NCBI GenBank assembly: GCA_963514535.1 | Contig: CAUPUB010000066.1 | Coordinates: forward strand, 1 to 12,796 | DNA length: 12,796 bases | Source of the DNA: CAJPSE01 sp963514535 | GTDB taxonomy: Bacteria > Synergistota > Synergistia > Synergistales > Aminobacteriaceae | Direction of reading: 5' to 3' | In this document: in pieces, positions 5,853 to 12,796 of the stretch | Position numbering within the stretch: position 1 is the first letter of the stretch | How the letters are laid out: each line of letters opens with the position of its first letter | The notes under the pieces: model-generated | Told to the model about the DNA's origin: nothing | The model's database searches: none | Seen by the model: the letters and a program-made list of their open reading frames with translations, nothing else | Made by a program: the position numbers and the translations under genes

Positions 5853-7238
5853 ATGGCCACTTCTCTAAGTTGGTTGTTGGGAGCTTTTGCCGTCGCGATT
5901 CTCTTCGTGCTGATCGCCATTATGGGATTCAAGGTACATCCCTTTCTCGCTTTGCTGCTGGGTTCCATCGTCATGGGGCTCTGCTCGAAGATGGCGTTCA
6001 ACGACATATCCGCCCAAATAGCCTCCGGCTTTGGAGGAACGCTCGGCAGCATCGGCATTATCATTGTCCTGGGCATCGTCCTGGGAGAGCTTCTGCATCA
6101 ATCCGGCTGTACCGCGCAGATTGCGGGTCTGCTTCTTCGTGCGACGGGGGAGAAACGCGCCCCTCTGGCGGTCAATTTAACGGGGTTCGTCGTCTCCATA
6201 CCGGTATTTTTCGACGCCGCCTTCATCCTTCTGCTCAACCTCATCAAACAGGTCTCGCGCAAGGGCAGGATTCCCTTCATCACGCTCGTTACGGCGCTGG
6301 CGGTAGGACTCATCACGACCCACTCGGTGGTCATTCCCACCCCGGGGCCCCTTATTGTGGCGAACAACCTCGGCCTCAACCTGGGCTATTTCCTGTTCTA
6401 CAGCCTTATCGTCGCGATCGCCGGAAGCCTTGTCGGCGGAGTGGCCTATGGTAAGCTCATCGGGATCCTGCCGGGAAACTCCGCCGACTTTGCCAATAAC
6501 TTCGACGGCCTCGATGAAAAGCCCGTTTCCGAGGGCAAAAAAGACGGCCCCAGCGGAGGGCTCGGCATATTCCTCATCTTTCTTCCCATTGCCATCATCC
6601 TGGCGGGAACGGTAGCGGCAGCGACGATAACCGATAAGACCTCTACGGCTTTCAAGCTGCTTGCCTTCCTCGGGGACAAGAATATCGCCCTTCTGATAGG
6701 GGTGCTGGTCGCCTACATGCAGCTCTACAAGTACATAGGCGCCAGCTTCACCGAGATTATCGCAAAATGCGGCGAGAGTGCGGGGGCCATCTTCATCATA
6801 ACCGGCGCCGGCGGTGCGTTCGGCTCCGTCATCAACGCGACGGGGATCGGGAAGGTTCTCGTCGAGAGCATGTCGGGGTGGACCGGGACATCGGCCGGCC
6901 TCCTGTTGATCGTCGTCTGCTTCGCGATCAGCCAGATATTGAGGGCGGCACAGGGGTCCACCACGGTGGCGCTCGTCACCACATCGTCCATTATGGCGCC
7001 CATCGTGTCCCAGCTGTCAGGGGTCTCTCCGATATTGATAGGGCTTGCAATATGTGCGGGAGGTATCGGCTGCTCGCTGCCCAACGACTCCGGTTTCTGG
7101 GTGGTCAACAGATTCTCCCGGTTCAGCGTAAAACAGACGATACAATGCTGGACCGTGGGCGGTACCTTATCCGGGCTGACGGTACTCGCCTGTCTCGTCG
7201 TCCTGAACTTCCTCTCCGGAGTCCTTCCAGGGCTCTAG
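5853..7238 (+). CDS. GntP-family gluconate/sugar-acid permease
   Basis: Inner-membrane, proton-coupled uptake of gluconate-like or other hydroxy acids. ATG 5853 is chosen because AAGGAGGT (5838-5845) lies 7 nt upstream; the in-frame ATG at 5736 would add a hydrophilic stretch encoded by the tandem duplication. The 461 residues form about 12-14 hydrophobic segments. Family signatures run in order: SIPVFFDAAFILLL, TPGPLIVANNLGLNLG, ITGAGGAFGSVINATGIG, AQGSTTVALVTTSSIMAP and NDSGFWVVNRF near the C-terminus. A charged cytoplasmic loop (DEKPVSEGKKDGP) splits the protein. It follows the aldolase after 132 bp and probably supplies the substrate for the dehydrogenase, kinase and aldolase of the cluster. 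Which acid it carries is unknown. Confidence 0.92.
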   Translation: MATSLSWLLGAFAVAILFVLIAIMGFKVHPFLALLLGSIVMGLCSKMAFNDISAQIASGFGGTLGSIGIIIVLGIVLGELLHQSGCTAQIAGLLLRATGEKRAPLAVNLTGFVVSIPVFFDAAFILLLNLIKQVSRKGRIPFITLVTALAVGLITTHSVVIPTPGPLIVANNLGLNLGYFLFYSLIVAIAGSLVGGVAYGKLIGILPGNSADFANNFDGLDEKPVSEGKKDGPSGGLGIFLIFLPIAIILAGTVAAATITDKTSTAFKLLAFLGDKNIALLIGVLVAYMQLYKYIGASFTEIIAKCGESAGAIFIITGAGGAFGSVINATGIGKVLVESMSGWTGTSAGLLLIVVCFAISQILRAAQGSTTVALVTTSSIMAPIVSQLSGVSPILIGLAICAGGIGCSLPNDSGFWVVNRFSRFSVKQTIQCWTVGGTLSGLTVLACLVVLNFLSGVLPGL

Positions 7239-7261
7239 ACCCAGGCGTTTTTTTGCTCTAT

Positions 7262-7279
7262 CCTTCGGTCTCTCGAAGG
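7262..7279. other. Hairpin between the permease and kinase genes
   Basis: CCTTCG (7262-7267) pairs with CGAAGG (7274-7279); an outer CTCT/AGAG pair (7256-7259 with 7282-7285) extends it. A T7 run precedes rather than follows the hairpin, so it is not a standard terminator. It may affect mRNA stability. Confidence 0.4.
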
Positions 7280-7315
7280 TAAGAGAGAACCCTATCGATC
7301 AAGCGGCCCGGGAGG

Positions 7316-7371
7316 CCGGGCTTCCATTTCCGGGCTTCCATTTCCGGGCTTCCATTCCCGGGCTGCGTTTC
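7316..7371 (+). repeat. Array of four 14-bp units before the FGGY kinase
   Basis: The units CCGGGCTTCCATTT (7316-7329 and 7330-7343), CCGGGCTTCCATTC (7344-7357) and a degenerate CCGGGCTGCGTTTC (7358-7371) stand head to tail, ending about 20 nt before the kinase ribosome-binding site. The array is not translated in the assigned frame. Confidence 0.9.
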
Positions 7372-7402
7372 CCTAAAGGGAAAAGGCGTGAAGGAGGGAA
7401 AA

Positions 7403-8923
7403 ATGCGATACGTCATAGCTCTGGATGTCGGTACCTCGGGCATGATCGCAACCGTATATTCCGAGACCGGCGAGTTGTGCCACTCCAGCTCGGAGGAGTA
7501 CCACAACATATTTCCTGCCCCCCTCCTCGTGGAGCAGGAGCCCTCGACCTGGACGAATTCAGCCTTATCGCTTTTGAAAAAAACGGCTGACTTCTTCAAA
7601 TCGATTGGGGCCGCACCTCTGGGCATCGCATTGACGTCTCAACGGTCCTCCTTGATCCCGGTCGACAGGGCTGGCAGTCCTCTATGCAACGCCATCATGT
7701 GGCAGGATAAGCGTACTATCCAGGAATGCCGTTTCCTGGAGGAGGAATTGGGGCTTTCCTGGTTCTATCGGAAAACGGGGCTGCGCATCAACCCTTTTTT
7801 TGTCCTCCCCAAAATACTCTGGCTTAAAAAGCACCATGCCGCTACCTACAGGGCCGCCCATAAATTTTTAGGCGTGCAGGATCTTCTGGTACACCACCTC
7901 ACGGGGTGTTTTATCACCGACTGGACCCAGGCCAGCAGAACCATGTTGATGAACCTGTCCGCCTTCGACTGGGACCCGGAATTGCTCGACCTGGCGGGGA
8001 TCGGTACCGATCGCCTTTGCGAACTTCGTCCTCCCGGCTCTTTGGCAGGGGGATTGCTCCCCGGGGTCGCCGATATCGTCGGGCTCCCCTCCGGGCTGCC
8101 TGTCGCGATATCGGGCGGCGATCAGCAGAATGCCGCCGCAGCGCTTGGCGTTATCAAGGAGGGGATTGCGGAAGCGAACACCGGGACCGGTTCTTTCGTC
8201 CTCTCCTATGCCAACGCCCCTGTCTTCGACCCAAATTGCAGGATCGTCTGCCAGGCAGCCGCAATTCCAGGAAAGTGGGTTGCCGAGGCTGCCATATTCA
8301 ACACCGGCTCGATATACCGATGGTTCAAGGAACGCTTCTGTCCCGACTTTGCGGGTGCGGCGTCCGCATACGCCCTCATGAATGGCGAGGCAACGACATC
8401 GCCGGTCGGAGCCAATGGGGTGATGCTCCTCCCCCATTTCGAGGGCAGTGCCGCTCCTTATTGGAACCCCCTGTCGAAGGGCATGTTCTTCAACTTGTCT
8501 TTGGGCTCCCGTCGTGCGGACATGATCCGTGCCATTATGGAGGGGATCTCCATGGAGATAGCCGACAACCTTTCGCTCATTCAGGACCTGGCAGGACCTC
8601 TGGAGGAGGTCCGGGTGGCCGGCGGTATGACCCGCAGCGACCTCTTCTGCGAGATACAAGCCAACACCTTCAATAAAAAAGTCTTCCGGTGCGGCAACAG
8701 CGAACAATCCTCCCTGGGAGCCAGCATCGTTTCCGCGCCGGTATTGGGACTCCACCCTGACATCCATCAGGCATTCGAGCGGATGTCCCCCAAGTCCTAT
8801 GACCTTTTCGAGCCTGAAGCGGAAGCCGTATCGAGATATTCCGAGCTGATGAGGCGAAAAAAAAGTTTGTATTACGCCCTTAGGGACTCCGATGTCTTCT
8901 CGGATTTTGCAATGCAGGTCTGA
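7403..8923 (+). CDS. FGGY-family carbohydrate kinase (xylulokinase-like)
   Basis: ATP-dependent phosphorylation of a sugar, polyol or sugar acid in the cytosol. ATG 7403 follows AAGGAGG (7391-7397) by 5 nt; a GTG at 7388 is in frame but overlaps that site. The 506-residue length is typical. N-terminal FGGY domain: phosphate loop ALDVGTSG (about 6-13), substrate-side IMWQDKR (98-104) and catalytic base D240 in SGGDQQNAAAALG. C-terminal domain: LLPHFEGSAAPYWNP (about 342-356), nucleotide-binding VAGGMTRSDLFCEI (405-418) and EQSSLGASIVSA (434-445). It follows the permease after 164 bp that contain the 14-bp array. The B. subtilis YoaC/YoaD kinase-dehydrogenase pair is a similar association. The phosphorylated product should feed the aldolase. 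Confidence 0.92.
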   Translation: MRYVIALDVGTSGMIATVYSETGELCHSSSEEYHNIFPAPLLVEQEPSTWTNSALSLLKKTADFFKSIGAAPLGIALTSQRSSLIPVDRAGSPLCNAIMWQDKRTIQECRFLEEELGLSWFYRKTGLRINPFFVLPKILWLKKHHAATYRAAHKFLGVQDLLVHHLTGCFITDWTQASRTMLMNLSAFDWDPELLDLAGIGTDRLCELRPPGSLAGGLLPGVADIVGLPSGLPVAISGGDQQNAAAALGVIKEGIAEANTGTGSFVLSYANAPVFDPNCRIVCQAAAIPGKWVAEAAIFNTGSIYRWFKERFCPDFAGAASAYALMNGEATTSPVGANGVMLLPHFEGSAAPYWNPLSKGMFFNLSLGSRRADMIRAIMEGISMEIADNLSLIQDLAGPLEEVRVAGGMTRSDLFCEIQANTFNKKVFRCGNSEQSSLGASIVSAPVLGLHPDIHQAFERMSPKSYDLFEPEAEAVSRYSELMRRKKSLYYALRDSDVFSDFAMQV

Positions 8924-9073
8924 CAAGAAAATGAAACAAGCGATCGTCCGATAGTAAAAAAGCCCCTGAACAAGAGGATTTTTCCCTTTCTCCCTGACAG
9001 CCTTTTAAGCGTATTGCGTATTATTGTTCGACCTGGAAACCAAGAAACCAACTTGATGATAGGAGGAACCTCC

Positions 9074-10267
9074 ATGAGAAAGCAAGCAAGTTTCTTATCG
9101 ATCTCCATCGTCGTGATCGTTGCCTGCTTTGCATGCAGCGGAGATTGCTCGGATACGGCAACGCCAGATACTTTCAAATCGATTGGAACACAACAGCTCG
9201 CAGGGACGGAGAGCACATCCTCAACTTCGGCTGCCCTAAACGCTCCGCGTTTTCCGACTTTTACGGTGAAGCCGACTTACTCTGATGTCGTTGTCGCCAC
9301 CGTAGCAACCGATCTCATGGGTGAGGGTACCTCGAGAGATCTTTGTATGAATATCTATAAACCAGAGGGCAGAATGGATCCGACCCCGGCAGTGATATAT
9401 GTTCACGGTGGTAAATGGAGCACCGGAGACTATACCTGCACAGCCCTCATGGATGGCGGGAAAGAGAACGGTACCTTCCTTGCCTGCATGGACTTGCTCA
9501 ATTCCGGTTGCACCGTTGTTACCGCCGATTATCGTCTCAGCCAGGAAGCGTTCTATCCGGCTATGGTTTGGGATCTGAAAGGGCAAATCCGGTTTCTGCG
9601 GGCCCATGCGGAAAAATATAACATTGACCCTGAACGAATCATCGTCTGGGGCGAGTCGGCTGGCGGCCAGCTTGTCAATATACTTGGCACGACGGGTGGC
9701 GTGGAGGAGCTGGAGGGAGATGTGGGCGGAAACTTGGACTACTCTTCGAGACCGCTCGCCGTCGTCAATTATTTCGGTATGACAGATATTCTCCAACTTG
9801 CGCCCGATCAGTATAAAAGGCCGTATGTCATGGATTTTCCATCCGTTTATGACACCAATGATGCAGATGGTTCCACGAGGGGGCAGCTTCTGGGATTCGG
9901 CGGCAAAGTTCAAGGAAAAGGGAATGCCGTCTTGAGGGGGGAGCTGGGCAATCCAGGTAATCCTTATGAAAATCCCGAACTTCCGGAACTCGATCGGAAA
10001 GCGCTTCATAGGGCCTATCTCGCGTCCTGCCTAAACTTCATCAGTAAGGATGACTGCCCATTTTTTATCTGTCAGGGAGGCATGGACCACCGAGTTGCCA
10101 TGGTGCAGAGCGAGAGGCTTTTTGAAGCTCTGACCCGAAAAGGAATCGAGGCCTATCTGTTTACGAGCTCGCTTCGGTCTCACGGCGATCAGGGAGACTT
10201 CGCCAACGACGCTGCAAAACGTTTTGTACGCGATCAGTTCGGGCTGGTAACACCCAGCTTGTATTGA
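9074..10267 (+). CDS. Exported alpha/beta-hydrolase (carboxylesterase-like), predicted lipoprotein
   Basis: Hydrolyses ester bonds, probably outside the cytoplasm. ATG 9074 is preceded by AGGAGG (9061-9066) at 7 nt and opens a basic, hydrophobic signal sequence with a lipobox IVAC, C18 being the likely lipidated residue. A low-complexity Ser/Thr linker (about 25-56) follows. The catalytic domain (about 65-390) has oxyanion motif HGGKW (111-115), nucleophile S195 in GESAGG, acid D338 in GGMDHRV and H370 in RSHGDQ, a complete esterase triad of the BD-FAE/hormone-sensitive-lipase type. Numerous cysteines could form disulphides. A weak promoter-like CTGACA (8994-8999) and TATTAT (9019-9024), 19 bp apart, lies upstream, so it may also be transcribed on its own. 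Its substrate is unknown; an acyl ester of the sugar or polyol used by the cluster would fit. Confidence 0.85.
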   Translation: MRKQASFLSISIVVIVACFACSGDCSDTATPDTFKSIGTQQLAGTESTSSTSAALNAPRFPTFTVKPTYSDVVVATVATDLMGEGTSRDLCMNIYKPEGRMDPTPAVIYVHGGKWSTGDYTCTALMDGGKENGTFLACMDLLNSGCTVVTADYRLSQEAFYPAMVWDLKGQIRFLRAHAEKYNIDPERIIVWGESAGGQLVNILGTTGGVEELEGDVGGNLDYSSRPLAVVNYFGMTDILQLAPDQYKRPYVMDFPSVYDTNDADGSTRGQLLGFGGKVQGKGNAVLRGELGNPGNPYENPELPELDRKALHRAYLASCLNFISKDDCPFFICQGGMDHRVAMVQSERLFEALTRKGIEAYLFTSSLRSHGDQGDFANDAAKRFVRDQFGLVTPSLY

Positions 10268-10295
10268 CTGGAAAACTCTCGGGGAGGGATTCGCC

Positions 10296-11375
10296 ATGAA
10301 GAAAAGCATTGCCTTGTTTCTCATCTGCATACTTTCATTCGTGATTGGAGAATCTTCTTATGCGGAATATAAAGCCCTTCCGGAAACCCATTTCGCAAAA
10401 AAGCCAACCTTTGCGGATGTCGTAGTGGATACCGTGAGGACGGACCTGACCCAAATAGGCTCCGTAAGAGATCTCAAGATGAACATCTATCGTCCGGAAG
10501 GAATGCACGACACGATCCCGGTAATTATCTATGTGCATGGCGGTGCCTGGAACTCGGGAGACTACACCTGTGCATCCCTGATGGAAAAGGATACCGGCAC
10601 GAACGACCCTTTTTTCGCCTGTATGCGGGCACTCAATATGGGGTGCGCAGTGGTTACCGCGGACTACCGCCTCAGCACTGAAGCGCTTTTTCCTGCTATG
10701 CTCTGGGACCTGAAAGGGCAAATACGCTTTCTGCGGGCCAACGCTTCAAAATACAAAATCGATCCGGACAGGATCATCGTATGGGGGCAATCCGCAGGTG
10801 CACACTTGTGTAATCTTCTTGGAACAACACATGGTGTCGATGAATTGGAAGGGACCGTAGGGGGAAATCTGGAGCATTCATCCAGGCCAACTGCCGTTGT
10901 TGACTACTATGGCATGACGGACCTGCTCGATCTTGCGCCGGATCAATATGAACGTCCACATATAATCGATCCTCGAGCTATGTATGAGCAAGCGGACGCC
11001 CCCTCCTCGTCAAGGGCCCAGGTCCTTGGTTTTAACGGTAAAGGAGAGGGGCTGGACGTACTACGGGCCCACCTCGGCAATCCAGGCAGTCCATATGAAA
11101 ACCCAGCTTCTCCTTATCAAGAGGCGCTTTATAGGACATATCTTTCCTGTCCTCTAAATTTTGTGGATAAGAACGATTGTCCTTTCATGATTATTTATGG
11201 CGGCCGAGATCACCGAGTGGCACCACAACAGAGCTACGAGCTCTTTGAAGCCCTCACCAAGTATGGCGTCGAGGCCTATATGTTCGGGACGACAACCACG
11301 ACGCATGGCAATCAGGGAGAGTTTGCCGCAAACTGTGCGCTTCGTTTCGTAAAGGACCAATTTGGCCTGGAATAA
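10296..11375 (+). CDS. Secreted alpha/beta-hydrolase (carboxylesterase-like), paralogue of the preceding gene
   Basis: ATG 10296 follows GGGGAGGGA (10281-10289), 28 bp after the preceding gene, so the two are surely co-transcribed. Residues 1-23 form a Sec signal peptide with a likely cut after SYA (23/24) and no lipobox, so this copy is soluble and exported, or periplasmic. The triad is S166 in GQSAGAH, D305 in GGRDHRV and H337 in TTHGNQ, with oxyanion motif HGGAW (81-85). The catalytic domain is well over half identical to its neighbour by eye, with blocks such as MNIYRPEG, VVTADYRLS, WDLKGQIRFLRA and LAPDQYERP shared or nearly so. The pair arose by tandem duplication and differs mainly in how each copy is anchored. 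Confidence 0.85.
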   Translation: MKKSIALFLICILSFVIGESSYAEYKALPETHFAKKPTFADVVVDTVRTDLTQIGSVRDLKMNIYRPEGMHDTIPVIIYVHGGAWNSGDYTCASLMEKDTGTNDPFFACMRALNMGCAVVTADYRLSTEALFPAMLWDLKGQIRFLRANASKYKIDPDRIIVWGQSAGAHLCNLLGTTHGVDELEGTVGGNLEHSSRPTAVVDYYGMTDLLDLAPDQYERPHIIDPRAMYEQADAPSSSRAQVLGFNGKGEGLDVLRAHLGNPGSPYENPASPYQEALYRTYLSCPLNFVDKNDCPFMIIYGGRDHRVAPQQSYELFEALTKYGVEAYMFGTTTTTHGNQGEFAANCALRFVKDQFGLE

Positions 11376-11540
11376 ATCCTTTTTCCACCTATTGCCGGCA
11401 GAGAAGCGTACTGGATGCGGACGCATCGGACAACGTGAGCGAAGGGCTCGTAACGGCAGATGCGAGGAACGATTTCGCCGACGGCTGCATTTTGCTGGTG
11501 TTCAGGAACACATCAGTCATTCTCGGAGGAGGGCAGAGGT

Positions 11541-12260
11541 ATGGAAGACTTTACGTTGTACCTGGGGGAATTTGTTGGGACGGCCTTGTTTATGGTGTTG
11601 GGGTTGAGCGTGTGCGCCAACGTCTCGTTGAAAAAGTCAGGGATGTTCGGAAGCGGTGGGATTGTAGCGGCGTGTGGCTGGGGTCTTTCAATGGTTACCA
11701 TCGCCGTCATTTTCGGCCCCCTGACCGGAGCGCACGTGAATCCTGCGGTAACGGTCGGCTTTTGGGTGGGAAGTACCTTTCCGGGATATTTGGTGCCGGG
11801 ATACTTTCTTGCACAATTTTCGGGCGCGTTTGTCGGTGGTCTGATCGTCTGGATCCTGTGGAAGGACCACCTGGACGAAGAACCCGACGAGGGAAGCAAA
11901 CTGGGCGTATTTGCTACAGGGCCGTCCATTGCCAATCCCCTCAGAAACTTTTTATCCGAGGCGGTTGCGACATTCAGCCTGATGCTCATCCTGCTGTCGC
12001 TGTCGCATCAGCAACCCGCGAGAGGCGTTCCGATGTTTTTCGTCTTTGCCGGTGTCGCCGGCGGCGTTATGGCGTATGGCGGCCTTACCGGCTATGCGAT
12101 CAATCCCGCCAGGGACCTTATGCCTCGATTGGTCCACGCCCTCTGTCCCATCGAGGGGAAAGGGACATCCAACTGGAGATATGCCTGGGTTCCGATTCTG
12201 GGGCCGATAGTGGGCGGTGCGTTTGCCGGAATACTCTATAAGATCATGTTTCCCAAGTAG
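11541..12260 (+). CDS. Aquaglyceroporin (MIP family, GlpF-type)
   Basis: Inner-membrane channel for small neutral polyols or water. ATG 11541 follows GGAGGAGGG (11525-11533) by 7 nt and gives 239 residues; an in-frame upstream ATG at 11460 lacks such a site. Six membrane segments and the two half-helix signatures are present: HVNPAVT (N67-A69) and AINPARD (N188-A190, R191, D192). The Asp after NPAR is the GlpF hallmark, as opposed to water-selective AqpZ, so glycerol or a small polyol or aldehyde is the likely solute. It lies 165 bp after the second esterase, a gap with no recognised gene. In this cluster it may admit a polyol released by the esterases, or let out a small product. Confidence 0.9.
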   Translation: MEDFTLYLGEFVGTALFMVLGLSVCANVSLKKSGMFGSGGIVAACGWGLSMVTIAVIFGPLTGAHVNPAVTVGFWVGSTFPGYLVPGYFLAQFSGAFVGGLIVWILWKDHLDEEPDEGSKLGVFATGPSIANPLRNFLSEAVATFSLMLILLSLSHQQPARGVPMFFVFAGVAGGVMAYGGLTGYAINPARDLMPRLVHALCPIEGKGTSNWRYAWVPILGPIVGGAFAGILYKIMFPK

Positions 12261-12304
12261 ATGAATGTGGATCTTTCAATACTACGACAAAAGGGGGAAG
12301 CCTT

Positions 12305-12796
12305 ATGTTTCTGTTTTTGTCTCATCCATTGGATCCGAGGGATCTTGCATGGCCTGGAGAGCCAACGGTCAAAGTAAGACAGTGCACGGACATAACCGAC
12401 GACTGCCCGTTCTGCAGCTTTATCTCCGAGGTACCCAACCACTGCGGAACCCACATGGATGCCCCCCGTCATTTCGTAAAGGACGGACTGGGCATCAATG
12501 AGTTGCCGATCGAATATTTTTGTCACCGAGATGTGGTGTTGCTCGAGATCCCCAAGGGAAAAGCGGAGGGAATTACGCGCGAGGACCTCGAGCCCCACGG
12601 CAACGTTTTATCAAAGGTCACCTTTGCCCTCATCCGCACCGGTTTTGAGAGATACCGCAGGGAAAATCCCAAGGTGTATCAAAATGAAGGGCCCTATATC
12701 GCTCCGAGTGCCGGCGACTATTTAACGGATAATTTTCCGAACCTCTTGGATTTACAATCTAAACGCAACAGTGGGGGGGTGAGAGAAGATAAAAAA
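12305..12796 (+). CDS. Cyclase-family hydrolase (kynurenine formamidase-like), interrupted by an IS end and open at the window edge
   Basis: ATG 12305 follows GGGGGAAG (about 12293-12300), 44 bp after the aquaporin. The frame is open to the end of the window. Residues 1-147 fit the cyclase family: NHCGTHMDAPRHF (45-57) is the metal-binding HxGTHxDxPxHF signature (H46, H50, D52), and FALIRTGFE (107-115) and NEGPYIAPSAGDYL (127-140) are typical following blocks. These metal-dependent enzymes hydrolyse amides or lactones. At 12743-12745 (codon 147) the family pattern ends, and the next codons (LDLQSKRNSGG...) come from sequence matching the IS terminus at the left edge. The complete enzyme would be about 210-260 residues, so this copy has lost roughly its C-terminal third and is probably inactive. 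Confidence 0.75.
   Translation, partial: MFLFLSHPLDPRDLAWPGEPTVKVRQCTDITDDCPFCSFISEVPNHCGTHMDAPRHFVKDGLGINELPIEYFCHRDVVLLEIPKGKAEGITREDLEPHGNVLSKVTFALIRTGFERYRRENPKVYQNEGPYIAPSAGDYLTDNFPNLLDLQSKRNSGGVREDKK
12744..12796. mobile_element. Insertion-sequence terminus interrupting the cyclase gene (IS30-like)
   Basis: The 18 bases 12744-12761 are the reverse complement of 229-246. Inside the element the sequence continues AAACGCAACAGTG, which resembles the inner part of IS30 left ends as I recall them, then a G7 run and a purine-rich stretch that would suit a transposase ribosome site. The element runs off the edge, so the transposase is not visible. The family is a suggestion. Confidence 0.55.

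Noticed and set aside
7239..7260. T7 run after the GntP stop as a terminator
   Set aside because: Only a weak 3-bp GGG/CCC pairing precedes the T-run, and the real hairpin (7262-7279) lies after it, so the order is wrong for an intrinsic terminator.
7868..8926. 352-codon open frame on the minus strand
   Set aside because: It is antisense to the FGGY kinase and has no domain signature or plausible ribosome site.
8958..8985. A-run and T-run around GCCCCTGAACAAGAGG as a terminator after the kinase
   Set aside because: The A5/T5 arms can pair but the core has only about 3 base pairs and an asymmetric bulge, too weak to call.
11435..12241. 268-codon plus-strand frame overlapping the aquaporin
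   Set aside because: The overlapping frame starting at 11541 has both NPA motifs and six membrane segments; this one is rich in Arg and Gly with no motif.
12265..12501. 78-codon frame at the start of the cyclase region
   Set aside because: The frame from 12305 carries the HxGTHxDxPxHF motif and a good ribosome site; this frame has neither.

Overview
The window looks like part of the genome of a moderately GC-rich anaerobic bacterium with a Gram-negative type of envelope: one product has a lipobox and one a Sec signal peptide. The gene mix (group III iron alcohol dehydrogenase, GntP transporter, exported esterases) would fit Synergistota, but this is a guess from general flavour. No rRNA, tRNA or CRISPR array was seen.

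Layout. The left edge (1-244) holds insertion-sequence debris: an IS110-like transposase N-terminus on the minus strand and an IS terminus ending at 244. Next comes an iron-containing alcohol dehydrogenase (367-1579) broken by one extra A in an A7 tract and closed by a strong hairpin terminator (1606-1646). From about 1650 to 2470 there is no convincing gene. That stretch holds dispersed repeats, a strongly foldable segment (1863-2016) and a promoter-like repeat that also occurs upstream of the dehydrogenase. An RpiR/SIS regulator follows (2474-3385), with copies of another repeat on both sides.

From a consensus-quality promoter at 3603-3631, eight genes run on the plus strand without a clear terminator: a D-2-hydroxyacid dehydrogenase, a class II (GatY/KbaY/IolJ-like) aldolase, a GntP permease, an FGGY kinase, two tandem paralogous exported alpha/beta-hydrolases, a GlpF-type aquaglyceroporin and a cyclase-family hydrolase. 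The cyclase gene is cut at 12745 by what looks like an IS end. That end shares an 18-bp inverted match with the IS terminus at the left edge, so IS-type sequence bounds the window on both sides.

How the genes may work together (inference): the exported esterases release a polyol or sugar acid from an ester. GntP imports the acid. The dehydrogenase changes its oxidation state, the FGGY kinase phosphorylates it, and the aldolase cleaves the phosphate to a triose phosphate plus a short aldehyde or acid. RpiR probably senses a phosphorylated intermediate. The combination of RpiR, hydroxyacid dehydrogenase, class II aldolase, GntP, FGGY kinase, paired esterases, GlpF and cyclase is not a textbook pathway and is the main functional novelty candidate. 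The substrate cannot be read from the sequence.
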